The notes under the pieces: model-generated | Told to the model about the DNA's origin: nothing | Seen by the model: only the letters and a program-made list of their open reading frames with translations | Databases searched by the model: none | Assembly (NCBI GenBank): GCA_963790585.1 | Contig: CAWBOY010000006.1 | Location: 1,054,001-1,118,000 of the forward strand | Direction of reading: 5' to 3' | DNA length: 64,000 nt | Source: CAWBOY01 sp963790585 | Lineage (GTDB): Bacteria; Planctomycetota; Planctomycetia; Gemmatales; Gemmataceae | Made by a program: the position numbers and the translations under genes | Shown here: piece after piece, positions 36,686 through 45,324 of the stretch | Layout of the letters: every line of letters starts with the position of its first letter | Numbering within the stretch: position 1 is the stretch's first letter

Positions 36686-36872
36686 ACAGTAGAAAATCTT
36701 CGTTTCTTGGCGCATTTGAACGCCTCAACATGCGCTGAATCGGCGACAACGTCCATTCAGCGATCCGTCCGGCGCGACGATTGCACCGGAATTCCTTGCG
36801 CAACCTCTCGATGGAGGTCGCAGGTATGGAGGCCTTAAATCCGTGGCTACACTCCATTCAAACGCGCGCGAA

Positions 36873-37313
36873 ATGAAAACGGAGCCTACACCTAGCGAGT
36901 TGTTGAAGCGGGAGGTCGTCATCCCGAGCGACTTGACGGAGGCTCGCCGTATCCAGGCTGTGATCGAAAAGGACCTCGAAGGCCCCGCCAGCGAGCGCGA
37001 CGTCTTTAGCATTCGTCTCGCTCTCGAAGAGGCGCTGGTCAACGCCATTAAGCACGGCAATCAGCTCGACCGGTCCAAAAAGGTGTCTATCTGGTATCGC
37101 GTACTTTCCGATCGCTTTGAAATCAAAATCACCGACGAAGGCCCTGGCTTCGACCCAGCCGACGTCCCGGACCCGACGGCTGTGGAAAATCTCGAACGCC
37201 CCTGTGGCCGCGGCGTCATGCTGATGCGCCACTACATGAATGAAGTAGACTATCTCCCGCCGGGAAACACCGTTTCGATGTACCGCACGTTTCGGGTCAA
37301 CGGGAAGAAGTAA
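36873..37313 (+). CDS. RsbW-like ATP-binding anti-sigma factor / serine kinase
   Basis: 146 residues from ATG 36873. It has the GHKL ATPase pattern: N box LALEEALVNAIKHGNQLD, G1 box ITDEGPGFDP and G2 box CGRGVMLMRHYMNEVDY. Short proteins of this kind bind a sigma factor or other target and phosphorylate a STAS antagonist on Ser. The STAS gene is just upstream. The gap between them (36686-36872) holds no coding frame, though a co-transcript is likely. The target cannot be identified here. Confidence 0.88.
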   Translation: MKTEPTPSELLKREVVIPSDLTEARRIQAVIEKDLEGPASERDVFSIRLALEEALVNAIKHGNQLDRSKKVSIWYRVLSDRFEIKITDEGPGFDPADVPDPTAVENLERPCGRGVMLMRHYMNEVDYLPPGNTVSMYRTFRVNGKK

Positions 37314-37352
37314 ATCGGTAGCGAAATTCGCCAGAATTCCGTACTGATGAGC

Positions 37353-37433
37353 CGTGGCCGGGGTCGGTACTCCGACCCCGGTTTGGCCCCGGCGGTTCCA
37401 GAGCACCGGGGTCGGAGTACCGACCCGGCCACG
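37353..37433. repeat. Double palindrome GGGTCGGTACTCCGACCC
   Basis: 37353-37382 and 37406-37433 are inverted copies of each other (CGTGGCCGGGGTCGGTACTC and its complement), and each also contains its own inner palindrome GGTCGG-TAC-TCCGACC. It sits 40 nt behind the RsbW-like gene and 125 nt before the UDP-sugar dehydrogenase. It may act as a terminator for the first or be a dispersed REP-like unit. Confidence 0.7.
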
Positions 37434-37558
37434 ATCAAGACGATCACACGGCCCTACAAATCTTGAATCAACCCCATCGCCGTCCAAATCCTTTTGTTTT
37501 GCCGCGACCTCCTCTTATACTTGTCTATCTGTCCCATAGACGAAACTGAGGATCTCAC

Positions 37559-38864
37559 GTGGCTGCATCGAATCGTCCTTTCACCCGCGACGTCGCCGTC
37601 ATCGGCGGCTGTGGTCATATCGGGTTGCCTTTGGCATTGACCTTCGCGGATACGGGTCTGCGCACCGTCATTTTTGACATCAACGAAAGCGTCGTGGAGC
37701 AGATTCGAGCTGGGCAAATGCCGTTCAATGAGGAAGGCGCCCCGGAATTGCTGGCGCGGATGCTGCGGACCGATCGGTTGGAAATCTGCTCGACTCCAGA
37801 ACTCCTCCAGGAATGCCGCTTTCTGGTGCTCATCGTGGGAACGCCGGTCGATGAGCATCTCAATCCGAGTTTCACTCTGATTCAAAAAGCACTCGAAGGC
37901 TGTCGTGCTCATTTGCGCGACGGCCAGATTTTGGTTTTGCGCAGCACCGTCTATCCTGGAATCAGCAATCATGTGCGCCGTTATCTAGCAGCGCAGGGGC
38001 TCGAACATTGCCGTCGCCTTTTGCCCGGAGCGAGTCGCGCAGGGCTATAGCCTGAGAGAATTCCGCCAGCTGCCGCAGATCATCAGCGCGTTCGATCCAG
38101 AAACGCTCTTCGAGGTAGGCGAGCTATTTGGACGTTTCGTACCCGAATTGGTCGAAATGGAGCCGATGGAAGCCGAACTCTGCAAGCTGATGACCAACGC
38201 CTGGCGCTACACGCAGTTCGCCATCGTCAATCAGTTTTACATGATCGCCACCGATCACGATCTCGATTTTCAGCGAATTCTGCACGGTTGCCGGCATAAC
38301 TATCCGCGCATGAACGGCATGTCGAATCCCGGATTGACGGCTGGACCCTGCCTCGTCAAAGACACGATGCAGCTGGCGGCATTCAGCCAAAATACCTTCG
38401 TGCTTGGCCATGCCGCGATGCTCGTGAACGAGGGCCTGCCCGCGCATCTGATCAAGCTCGCCAAGCGCCAGACCGACCTCAGTACCAAGACGACCGGCAT
38501 TCTCGGCATGACTTTCAAGGGCGAAAGCGACGATGTGCGCGACTCACTCAGCTTCAAATTGCGTAAGCTGTTGACGCTCGAATCGATGCGCGTCCTTTGC
38601 ACGGACCCGTTTGCCAAGGGCGACGATTTTGTGTCGTTGGAGACGGTGCTCGCTGAGGCCGAAGTGATCTTCATCGCCACGCCGCACAAGGCCTATCGCG
38701 GCTTGACCATCCCGCCGGGGCGTACAGTAATCGATGTCTGGAACATCGTCGAGAAGGCTCCCGCGCCCTCGTTTCGCGCTGAACGTTCCGAGACCGCGCC
38801 CGCGAACAAAGCTTGCGCTGCGGTTCCTGTGGAACCAGCCCGAGTCGGAGGGAGCGGCGCATGA
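37559..38864 (+). CDS. UDP-glucose/UDP-N-acetylmannosamine-type 6-dehydrogenase (frameshifted)
   Basis: NAD-dependent UDP-sugar dehydrogenase of about 434 residues. GTG 37559 starts the NAD domain (DVAVIGGCGHIGLPLALTFADTGLRT). The frame breaks near 38003, where GAACATT has one A too many. After correction it continues DIAVAFCPERVAQGYSLREF, then ELVEMEPMEAELCKLMTNAWRYTQF with the catalytic Lys region, the nucleophile Cys in NPGLTAGPCLVKD, and the C-terminal FKGESDDVRDS. It oxidises the sugar C6-OH to a carboxylate, supplying uronic-acid donors for surface polysaccharide. Its stop overlaps the epimerase start (ATGA), so the two are coupled. Confidence 0.88.
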
Positions 38865-39883
38865 AAATTCTCGTGACGGGTGGGGCGGGCTTTATCGCCG
38901 GGTATCTCGTGCAGGAGTTGCTCGATCTTGGCCATGAAGTGATCGGCATCGACAACTTCTCGAAATACGGCGAAATCGAGAAAAGCTACCAAAACCATCC
39001 GAACTATACCTTTATCCGCGGCGACTGCAAAGACGCGACCCTGCTCACCGACGCAGCGGTGCAGTGCGATCATTTCATCGCCTGCGCGGCCAAGATCGGC
39101 GGTATCACCTACTTCCATGAATACGCCTACGACTTGCTCGCGGAGAACGAACGGATCATCGCCGCCAGTTTCGACGCCGCGATCGTAGCTTTCAAGAAGG
39201 CGCACCTCAAAAAAATCACTGTGCTCAGCAGCAGCATGGTCTATGAAAATGCGACGCTGTTCCCGACTCCCGAGGGCCATGAGCGCGCATGCCCGCCGCC
39301 GGCGAGTACCTATGGCTTCCAAAAGCTCGCCTGCGAGTATTTCGCCCAAGGCGCGTGGGAGCAATATAAGCTGCCTTATACGATCTGCCGGCCTTTCAAC
39401 TGCGTCGGCATCGGCGAGCGCCGGGCGCTTGGCGATAAAGATATTCCGAGCGGCAATATCAAGCTCGCCATGAGCCATGTCGTTCCGGACCTGGTGCAGA
39501 AAGTGTTGAAGGGCCAGGATCCGCTACACATCCTCGGCACCGGCCGTCAGACGCGCTGCTATACCTACGGCGGCGACCTGGCCAAAGGAATTGCGACGGC
39601 GCTTTTCCATCCCGCGGCCATGAACGACGACTTTAATCTCTCGACCTCCGCCACGACCTCCGTATTAGAGCTGGCCGAACTCATCTGGCGCAAGGTCCAC
39701 GGCGACGCGAAGCCCTTTCGCTTCGTGTCGGAACCCGCGCTCGCTTACGACGTCCAGGTCCGCGTTCCCGATACGAGCAAGACCAAGCGCGTCCTCGGCT
39801 TCGAGGCGACGACCAGCTTGAGCACGATGCTGGACGAGGTCATCCCCTGGATTCAGAGCGAGATCAGGCATAATCGCATCTAA
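38861..39883 (+). CDS. NAD-dependent nucleotide-sugar epimerase/dehydratase
   Basis: 340 residues from ATG 38861, with GGAGGG about ten bases upstream. Extended SDR: MKILVTGGAGFIAGYLVQELL (TGGAGFIG-like NAD motif), GIDNFSKYGEIEKSY, the catalytic S and YxxxK in VLSSSMVYENATLF...STYGFQKLACEYF, and PFNCVGIGERRALGD. A UDP-glucose 4-epimerase or UDP-glucuronate epimerase/decarboxylase role fits the coupled UDP-sugar dehydrogenase upstream, but substrate residues do not decide it. Both enzymes probably make a nucleotide sugar for a cell-surface glycan. Confidence 0.88.
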   Translation: MKILVTGGAGFIAGYLVQELLDLGHEVIGIDNFSKYGEIEKSYQNHPNYTFIRGDCKDATLLTDAAVQCDHFIACAAKIGGITYFHEYAYDLLAENERIIAASFDAAIVAFKKAHLKKITVLSSSMVYENATLFPTPEGHERACPPPASTYGFQKLACEYFAQGAWEQYKLPYTICRPFNCVGIGERRALGDKDIPSGNIKLAMSHVVPDLVQKVLKGQDPLHILGTGRQTRCYTYGGDLAKGIATALFHPAAMNDDFNLSTSATTSVLELAELIWRKVHGDAKPFRFVSEPALAYDVQVRVPDTSKTKRVLGFEATTSLSTMLDEVIPWIQSEIRHNRI

Positions 39884-39943
39884 GGCGCTGTGCATAGAGT
39901 CGCTTTTCGCTCCGCGAAAAGCGACAAACCGAACGTGCGGCAG

Positions 39944-40792
39944 TTACAGCGTCGCCAACACGCCGCGCGTGTACCCCACGGACTCCGCGAGGCCGGGCAA
40001 CGGATCATCGGGTTCCGGCTCGTATTCAAACGAGATTCGGCCTTGGTATTTGATGTCCGCCAGCGTTTTCAAAAACTTTGGTATGTCGATAATACCACGG
40101 CCCACCGGCACCTCTTTGCCCTTAGCCGCCGCCTCGGTAACGTCCTTCATGTGTAGATCATAAAGCCGATCGCCGTATTTCTTGGTAGAGGCGATCAAAT
40201 CGGCACCGACGCGGACAGTGTGACCAATGTCGATGCAAAGGCCAACCCGTTTATCGAGGTCCTTCACTTTTTCATAGACGCTCTCAGGCGTCGGGAAAAC
40301 CTTGTCGGTCGGCCCATGATTGTGAATCGCCACCGCGATACCGGTCTCCTTCACCTTCTTTTCGATCGACGGCAACATCTCGACCGACGGCGCGATGACG
40401 ATCAACTCCATGCCGGCCTCTTTGGCGTAGTTGAAGGCTTGATCGACCTGCGCCTGCTTCTGCAGCGTGACGACGCCACAGCCATAGAGATTCAGGCCCG
40501 ACTTGCGAATTCGGTCGGCTATTTTGGCAATCGTCTCAGGCTGACTATCGAGGGGCAGATGCATCGATTTGAGGCAGATGTACTTCAAGCCGACCCGCTT
40601 GGCGAGGCCGATGGTTTTATCGAGATCGAGCTTCCGGGCTGTGTACGAAGCGAGGCCGAGCTTGAGCGACTTGGCGGACGAAGTTTCATCGAGGATTGGC
40701 CGCGCGGCGGTGAAACCACCGGTCCAGCTAACCGCGACGGCTGCGGCGCTGGCTTGCAGAAGATGACGGCGTGAAGGTCTCTGGTTGCGCAT
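39944..40792 (-). CDS. Tat-exported sugar phosphate isomerase/epimerase-like protein
   Basis: 282 residues. The N-terminus is a Tat signal (RPSRRHLLQASAAAVAVSW). The TIM barrel shows LKLGLASYTARKLDLDKTIGLAKRVGLKYICLKSMHL, GIAVAIHNHGPTDKVFPTPESV, VGLCIDIGHTVRVGADLI and YDLHMKDVTEA with His/Asp metal ligands. Export with a twin-arginine signal is typical for many planctomycete members of this family. The second isomerase-like gene in this window, 4 kb away, lacks a signal. Substrate unknown, perhaps a rare sugar in the periplasm. Confidence 0.88.
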   Translation of the reverse strand: MRNQRPSRRHLLQASAAAVAVSWTGGFTAARPILDETSSAKSLKLGLASYTARKLDLDKTIGLAKRVGLKYICLKSMHLPLDSQPETIAKIADRIRKSGLNLYGCGVVTLQKQAQVDQAFNYAKEAGMELIVIAPSVEMLPSIEKKVKETGIAVAIHNHGPTDKVFPTPESVYEKVKDLDKRVGLCIDIGHTVRVGADLIASTKKYGDRLYDLHMKDVTEAAAKGKEVPVGRGIIDIPKFLKTLADIKYQGRISFEYEPEPDDPLPGLAESVGYTRGVLATL

Positions 40793-40821
40793 GATACGGA
40801 TCTCCCGTTTGTTGGGCTGCT

Positions 40822-40887
40822 CCTTATATAGCCGCCGGCTTGCCGGCGGTAAACGAAAAAACCCCCGGCAAGCCGGGGGCTATATAA
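40822..40887. repeat. Pair of inverted REP-like palindromes
   Basis: 40822-40850 (TTATATAGCCGCCGGCTTGC...) and 40861-40887 (ACCCCCGGCAAGCCGGGGGC...) are two members of the TATATAG-CCCCCGGC family in head-to-head orientation, separated by AAACGAAAAA. The two halves can pair with each other as well. The first has two compensating base changes (CCGCC/GGCGG instead of CCCCC/GGGGG), which keep the stem. It lies between the Tat-exported isomerase and the DUF5615 gene. Confidence 0.8.
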
Positions 40888-40890
40888 AGA

Positions 40891-41262
40891 TCAAGTTGTT
40901 GCCGGTCCCTCGCCTCGGATCCTGACTTGATACGAGTCGACGACCCAAAGACACCCTTCCACCGGTTGAGTCTCCAACAGCGACAACATACGCTCTGTTA
41001 GCTGCAAAAGGATCGCAACATTTTGCATTACTGGTCGCATAACGATAAGACCGGCAAATCCGGCAGGAGGAAACACACGTATGTCGGCGAAGTCCAGGTC
41101 AAGTGTGAGAATCGCTCGTCGTTCCGCGGCACAAATCGAGGCAATTTTTGCATCCGGTTGACCGCCCAATCCCTGCTCGATCACCGTGGACACATCGTGC
41201 CCTTTCTGGCGAAGCAAATTGGCGACCTCCTCAGGCATGTTTTCGTCCAGCTTGAACAACAT
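40891..41262 (-). CDS. DUF5615 PIN-like protein (putative toxin)
   Basis: 123 residues. MLFKLDENMPEEVANLLRQKGHDVSTVIEQGLGGQPDAKIASICAAERRAILTLDLDFADI is the DUF5615 PIN-like pattern, with Asp6 and Asp-Asp pairs at the expected acidic cluster. The upstream DUF433 gene overlaps by TGATG, so translation is coupled. DUF433-DUF5615 pairs are common in bacteria and are regarded as toxin-antitoxin-like modules. The target is unknown. Confidence 0.85.
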   Translation of the reverse strand: MLFKLDENMPEEVANLLRQKGHDVSTVIEQGLGGQPDAKIASICAAERRAILTLDLDFADIRVFPPAGFAGLIVMRPVMQNVAILLQLTERMLSLLETQPVEGCLWVVDSYQVRIRGEGPATT

Positions 41263-41495
41263 CAGACGGCTCCCGGGAGATCGACAAATCGTTCCCGCGC
41301 GAGTTCGGCTGCATAGAACAAAGCCGCTTGAATGTCCTCCGGTTGCAGCGACGGATAACTTCGTCGGATCGCCTCGACAGTGGCCCCAGACGCGAGATTA
41401 TCGAGGACGACCGAGACCATGATCCGTGTACCCTTAATGCAGACTTTGCCGTGACAGACATTCGGATCGACGCTGATGCGATCTTTCCAGATCAT
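41262..41495 (-). CDS. DUF433 domain protein (putative antitoxin)
   Basis: 77 residues from ATG 41495, with GGGAGGG about six bases upstream. The DUF433 pattern is complete: ISVDPNVCHGKVCIKGTRIMVSVVLDNLASG and SYPSLQPEDIQAALFYAAELA. These small HTH-like proteins commonly precede a DUF5615 gene, as here, and should bind DNA and neutralise the partner. A stronger alternative function is not apparent. Confidence 0.87.
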   Translation of the reverse strand: MIWKDRISVDPNVCHGKVCIKGTRIMVSVVLDNLASGATVEAIRRSYPSLQPEDIQAALFYAAELARERFVDLPGAV

Positions 41496-41512
41496 TTCAA
41501 CCCTCCCTAATT

Positions 41513-41755
41513 TCACGGCGGATCAACCCCGCCCGGATGCCACGGATGACAGCGACAGAGACGGCCCACGCCTTTGCAGGCCCCCAAGAAAGGTCCGTAC
41601 TTCCGCACCGCCAAGACGAAATATTCACTACAGCTAGGCTCAAAGCGACAGACCGCCGGCAAAACGGGGCGCAACACGATCTGATAGAAACGCACTCCGG
41701 TTATCAGAAATGCCGTCGCCAGCCAACGCAAGGGAGTCAGCAGCCAACGGATCAT
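41513..41755 (-). CDS. yidD: Membrane protein insertion efficiency factor YidD
   Basis: 80 residues. The family pattern is clear: LITGVRFYQIVLRPVLPAVCRFEPSCSEYFVLAVRKYGPFLGACKGVGRLCRCHPWHPGGVDPP, with the conserved Cys residues and the N-terminal amphipathic/hydrophobic helix. The ATG overlaps the rnpA stop (TGATG). The rnpA-yidD pairing is conserved across bacteria, and YidD helps YidC-dependent membrane insertion. Confidence 0.95.
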   Translation of the reverse strand: MIRWLLTPLRWLATAFLITGVRFYQIVLRPVLPAVCRFEPSCSEYFVLAVRKYGPFLGACKGVGRLCRCHPWHPGGVDPP

Positions 41756-42130
41756 CAGGGTGTCTCCGGCTTTTTGCGTAGCCGACGAGCCAGAGCCTGT
41801 ACCAGGCGCGGCAACACGTTTTTCAAGACTTCGAGCGATGGCTCGTCGGGCCGGCGCGGATCAGGATCAGATCAATGCCGGTTGGCATGGTCGCGCGGGT
41901 CAGTCGAAAGGCCTCGTGGTAGAGTCGACGCAGCCGGTTTCGTTGCACCGCTCCGCCATATTTGCGTGACACCGACAGGCCGATACGAAGGTGCGGCAGC
42001 TCGTTCTCACAGCCATAGACGATTAGCCAATCGTCGCTCACCGAGCGCCGGCGGTCATAGACGCGGCGAAAGTCGGCGGGCCGGCGAAGTGTTCATGCGG
42101 GCGAAAGGAAAAGGGCTTCACGGCTGGCAT
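41755..42130 (-). CDS. rnpA: Ribonuclease P protein component (two frameshifts)
   Basis: The protein is recognisable across three frames. The start region (PFSFRPHEHL...PADFRRVYDRRRSVSDDWLIVYG) and middle (LPHLRIGLSVSRKYGGAVQRNRLRRLYHEAFRLTR) carry the RNR-box Arg residues that bind RNase P RNA. The tail is IDLILIP.RPDEPSLEVLKNVLPRLVQALARRLRKK. One base is missing near 42088 and one near 41858, each in a C doublet of the coding strand. Correction gives about 125 residues. Since rnpA is essential, these are almost certainly consensus errors. The usual neighbour rpmH is not here; a DnaJ-family gene is upstream. Confidence 0.88.
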
Positions 42131-42163
42131 GGGCGTTTCTCCGCGCAGGTCCCAAGAGTGCGA

Positions 42164-43069
42164 TCAACTCCAAGCCAGCTTCGCCCGTGGATTCAGGGGA
42201 TTCAGCTTCGCATACTCTTCCATCAGCTGACGGCTTCGCTCCTCGGCCGGCGCGGCGGCAACGATCTTGATCTCTATGAACTGATCGCCGCCAGCGATCC
42301 CCTTGCCCCGCAGGCGCAGGCGCCCGCCGCTCGATGTGCCGGGCGGCACCTTGACGGTGAGCTTCGCACCCTCCAGCGTCGGCACGTCGATCTTTGTTCC
42401 CAAGACGGCCTCCGTCACGCTTAGCGGCGCTTCGAGAATAAGGTTATTTCCTTCGCGCTTGAAATAGGGGTGTGGCTCGATCATCAAGCTGATGACCAGA
42501 TTGGCGCCGCCCGGCCCCTGGCCGCTCAGCCGCATCTTTTTACCGCTTTCGATGCCTGCCGGAATTTTCACCTCGACCTCACGGCCATCGACGCTGAGCG
42601 TGACTCGGCCACCGAGCGCGGCGGTAACGAAGGGTACGGCAACCTGGCTTTCATAATCCTGCGGCGGCGCAGCGCGCCGGCCGCGGCCGCGTTGTCGGCT
42701 GCCGCCGCCGAAAAGGGAACCCAGATCGATTCCCCCACCGATATCGCCGCCGAAACCGCCGCCTTGGCGCAGCTGATCGAGAATCTCGGGCGGGATGCCG
42801 CCAAAAGGCATTCCGCCCCCACCACCGCCGGCGAACGGGTTGCCCTGGGCGGCACCGGCGAAGCCGAACTGATCGTATTGCGTCCGCTTCTGCTTGTCGC
42901 CGACGACGTCGTAGGCTTCCTGCACTTCCTTGAATGAGTTCGCGGCGTTTTTATCACCGGGGTTGCGATCCGGATGGTATTGGCGCGCGAGCTTGCGATA
43001 GGCTTTCTTGATCTCCTCCGCTGTCGCGTCTTTCTTTACTCCCAACACCTCGTAATAATCGCGCGGCAT
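42164..43069 (-). CDS. cbpA: DnaJ-class co-chaperone, CbpA type
   Basis: 301 residues. The J domain (PRDYYEVLGVKKDATAEEIKKAYRKLARQYHPDRNPG) has the HPD motif that stimulates DnaK. Next comes a Gly/Phe-rich linker (GFAGAAQGNPFAGGGGGGMPFGG) and two C-terminal beta domains (TLSVDGREVEVKIPAGIESGKKMRLSGQG, ILEAPLSVTEAVLGTKIDVPTLEG). There is no CxxCxGxG zinc region, which separates CbpA from true DnaJ. It probably works with DnaK in protein folding. It ends about 30 nt upstream of rnpA on the same strand. Confidence 0.93.
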   Translation of the reverse strand: MPRDYYEVLGVKKDATAEEIKKAYRKLARQYHPDRNPGDKNAANSFKEVQEAYDVVGDKQKRTQYDQFGFAGAAQGNPFAGGGGGGMPFGGIPPEILDQLRQGGGFGGDIGGGIDLGSLFGGGSRQRGRGRRAAPPQDYESQVAVPFVTAALGGRVTLSVDGREVEVKIPAGIESGKKMRLSGQGPGGANLVISLMIEPHPYFKREGNNLILEAPLSVTEAVLGTKIDVPTLEGAKLTVKVPPGTSSGGRLRLRGKGIAGGDQFIEIKIVAAAPAEERSRQLMEEYAKLNPLNPRAKLAWS

Positions 43070-43268
43070 CGACTTTTCCTCAGACGTCTTTCGTGTTTTC
43101 TAGGCGATTTCATTCTAGCGCCGTGGAGAGCAGCGGACCAGAGCGGGTGGATTTCGAGTTGACCGCTTGACCGGTGGGACTAGGATCAAACATTGGTGAA
43201 AAGCGCGTGGGCACCAGCCCCAAGCGCAAGCGCGGGGTCAACGAAAACTGACAATTAAGGTATCCCTA

Positions 43269-43541
43269 ATGGCGATAAAAATACATATTCCGACGCCGAT
43301 GCGGCCGAATACGGAAGGCCAGGCTGTCGTCGAGGTCCCTGGGACGACGGTCAAAGCCGCCCTCGAAGCGCTCGGCGCCAAATATCCCGCGATCGGTCCG
43401 CGGCTTTTCGACGGCGGGCAGGTGCGGCGCTTCATCAATGTCTATTTGAATGATGAAGACATTCGCTCTCTCGATAGTCTCGACACTGCCGTCAAGGATG
43501 GCGACAGCCTTGCCATCATCCCCGCCGTCGCGGGAGGGTGA
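43269..43541 (+). CDS. MoaD/ThiS-family ubiquitin-like sulfur-carrier protein
   Basis: 90 residues ending in Gly-Gly (AIIPAVAGG), as needed for adenylation and thiocarboxylation. The beta-grasp pattern is visible: MAIKIHIPTPMRPNTEGQAVVEVPGTTVKAALEALGAKYPAIG and INVYLNDEDIRSLDSLDTAVKDGDSLAIIPAVAGG. It is the first gene of a rightward three-gene operon with a ThiF/HesA-type activating enzyme at the end. The sulfur might go to molybdopterin, thiamine, cysteine or another product; no further pathway genes are nearby. Confidence 0.9.
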   Translation: MAIKIHIPTPMRPNTEGQAVVEVPGTTVKAALEALGAKYPAIGPRLFDGGQVRRFINVYLNDEDIRSLDSLDTAVKDGDSLAIIPAVAGG

Positions 43542-43543
43542 CC

Positions 43544-43891
43544 ATGAACGATGACGAACCAGAAGAACTCGACCTCCCTGAGGGGACGGCGTTTTTTCCA
43601 TTGATCCCAGCGGAGCTCGGCGTCAATCCGCTGCTTTTGGCCTGCCTTCATGCGACCGTCTTCCTGTGCGGCTCCGACGAGGCGATCGTCAACGGGCCGG
43701 CTTCCGAAGAAGTGATGCAGTATCTCGCCGGTTATCTAAATCGCCTTGAGGGCGACCAGCTCGACAGCGTCCGCGAGGATATGGCCACGCTCGTCGGCTT
43801 CGCCAAACAGGAAGGCTGGCCCAAACAAGAAGTTCTCTTCCTGCAGAATTTCCTGAAAGACTATGGCATCGATGGTCACGATGAGGACTGA
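43544..43891 (+). CDS. Conserved hypothetical protein in a sulfur-carrier operon
   Basis: 115 residues from ATG 43544, with GGAGGG six bases upstream, 2 nt behind the MoaD-like gene. It is acidic and helical (EEVMQYLAGYLNRLEGDQLDSVREDMATLVGFAKQ), with no Cys cluster, membrane helix or enzyme motif that I recognise. Its tight placement between the carrier and the activating enzyme suggests a role in the same sulfur-transfer system, perhaps as a specificity subunit. Confidence 0.75.
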   Translation: MNDDEPEELDLPEGTAFFPLIPAELGVNPLLLACLHATVFLCGSDEAIVNGPASEEVMQYLAGYLNRLEGDQLDSVREDMATLVGFAKQEGWPKQEVLFLQNFLKDYGIDGHDED

Positions 43892-43892
43892 G

Positions 43893-44927
43893 ATGGACAG
43901 CTCGCTGGAACGCTACAGCCGCCAGATGCGCTTCCCTGGCATCGGCACCGATGGCCAGCTCAAGCTACGCAGCGCTCGCGTGACGCTGTGTGGCTGCGGC
44001 GCGCTTGGCACGGTTTTGGCGAACGCGCTGGTCCGGGCCGGCGTCGGCCATCTGCGGCTCATCGATCGTGACTTCATCGAGACCCATAATCTGCAACGCC
44101 AGGTGCTTTTCGATGAGCACGACGTGGCGGAGAATCTGCCCAAGGCCGAAGCCGCCGCCCGCAAGCTCGCGGCCATCAATTCGACGGTTTATGTCGAGCC
44201 GGTGGTCACCGATGTCGATCGCACCAACATCCTCGAACTGGTCGGCGATGCGGATTTGATCTTGGATGGGACGGACAATTTCGAGATCCGCTATCTCATC
44301 AATGATGCGGCCGTCAAGCTGAACAAACCTTGGATCTACGGCGGCTGCATCGGCAGTCATGGCCAGACAATGACGATCCTGCCGGGGGAGACACCCTGCC
44401 TGCGTTGCGTGTTCGAGGCGGCGCCAGCGCCCGGCGAGGCGGCGACGTGCGAAACGGCCGGCGTATTGGGGCCGATCGTCAACATCATCGCCAGCTACCA
44501 GGCGACCGAAGCCTTGAAGATCCTCACCGGCCGGCTCGACCGCGTCAACCGTGAGCTACTTTACTTCGACATCTGGGAAAACACGCAGCGGCGCATCAAG
44601 ATCGCTTCCTTGCTAGGCAAGGTCGATTGCCCCTGCTGTCAACGCCGCAAGTTTGAATGGCTCGAAGGCGACCTCGGCTCACACACGACCAGTCTCTGCG
44701 GCCGAAACGCCGTCCAAGTGGCCCACCGCGTCGCCGGCCGATTAGACTTCGAGATCCTCGCCGCCGAGTTACAAAAGCTGGGCGCCGTTACCTTTAATCG
44801 CTTCATGCTGAAGTTTCAGATCGAGGAGTATGAGTTCACGGTCTTCCCCGATGGCCGGGCGATCATCAAGGGAACAAGCGACATCGATAAGGCGCGGTCC
44901 CTGTACGCGCGCTACATCGGGCACTGA
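43893..44927 (+). CDS. ThiF/MoeB/HesA-family adenylyltransferase
   Basis: About 344 residues from ATG 43893. It has the E1-like fold: LERYSRQMRFPGIGTDGQLKLRSARVTLCGCGALGTVLANALVRAGVGHLRLIDRDFIETHNLQRQ, the ATP-binding glycine loop and the Asp/Arg residues. Then come the Zn-binding CxxC in PCLRCVF and PCC, and GVLGPIVNIIASYQATEALKILTG. The C-terminal 90 residues (CGRNAVQVAHRVAGRLDFEILAAELQKLGAVTFNRFML...) are a small extra domain. It should adenylate the C-terminal Gly of the MoaD/ThiS-like protein encoded two genes upstream. It could be MoeB, ThiF or a related enzyme. Confidence 0.9.
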   Translation: MDSSLERYSRQMRFPGIGTDGQLKLRSARVTLCGCGALGTVLANALVRAGVGHLRLIDRDFIETHNLQRQVLFDEHDVAENLPKAEAAARKLAAINSTVYVEPVVTDVDRTNILELVGDADLILDGTDNFEIRYLINDAAVKLNKPWIYGGCIGSHGQTMTILPGETPCLRCVFEAAPAPGEAATCETAGVLGPIVNIIASYQATEALKILTGRLDRVNRELLYFDIWENTQRRIKIASLLGKVDCPCCQRRKFEWLEGDLGSHTTSLCGRNAVQVAHRVAGRLDFEILAAELQKLGAVTFNRFMLKFQIEEYEFTVFPDGRAIIKGTSDIDKARSLYARYIGH

Positions 44928-44940
44928 GAGTCGTCGATGC

Positions 44941-44965
44941 GTGGCGGCACGTTTCCAACGTGCCG
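44941..44965. repeat. Palindrome GGCACGTTTCCAACGTGCC family, copy 1
   Basis: GTGGCGGCACGTTTCCAACG followed by TGCCG is a near-perfect palindrome 14 nt behind the ThiF stop. The same unit in inverse orientation is at 53041-53066. It could serve as a terminator here. Confidence 0.7.
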
Positions 44966-45031
44966 ATGCGTTGTCCTTGTTGGGATTTGCCACCTTGTCT
45001 TCTCGATCGTCGGTAAGCCCCATGCACAGGT

Positions 45032-45131
45032 GCGAGATGCAAAAAATATCACGCCGGTTTGCATCTCGCTTCTTGACTATAACATATTGACATGATTGCC
45101 ATTGCAGCGAGCTGAAGGGGCGAGATGCAAA
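45032..45131. repeat. Three-arm palindromic element, GCGAGATGCAAA family
   Basis: GCGAGATGCAAA at 45032-45043 pairs with TTTGCATCTCGC at 45058-45069. After a 50-nt AT-rich linker (containing TTGACTATAACATATTGACA) the left arm recurs exactly at 45120-45131. The layout equals that of the CCACCCTTGCC and GACCGTCGCGCC elements though the arm sequence differs. A partial relative lies near 62906-62935 (GAGATGCAAAAAAACGACACCC, then TTTGCA). This element and the next are the main content of the gene-free stretch 44928-45606. Confidence 0.65.
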
Positions 45132-45324
45132 CAAATCCACGGACAACCCCCAGGCTCGTGGATCTGCATGAAAGTGTCGCTAGCTCCGGCGGACATTGTG
45201 GCGCAGATCGTTTGTTATCAAGCCTCCACGGATTAAAGCTTCCGGCAAAAATTCGTTGCGCTCTGAACAGAGACGCTCCTGAACGAATTCACATTACCTT
45301 CACAAAGCCCGCTCCCCTACGTCC

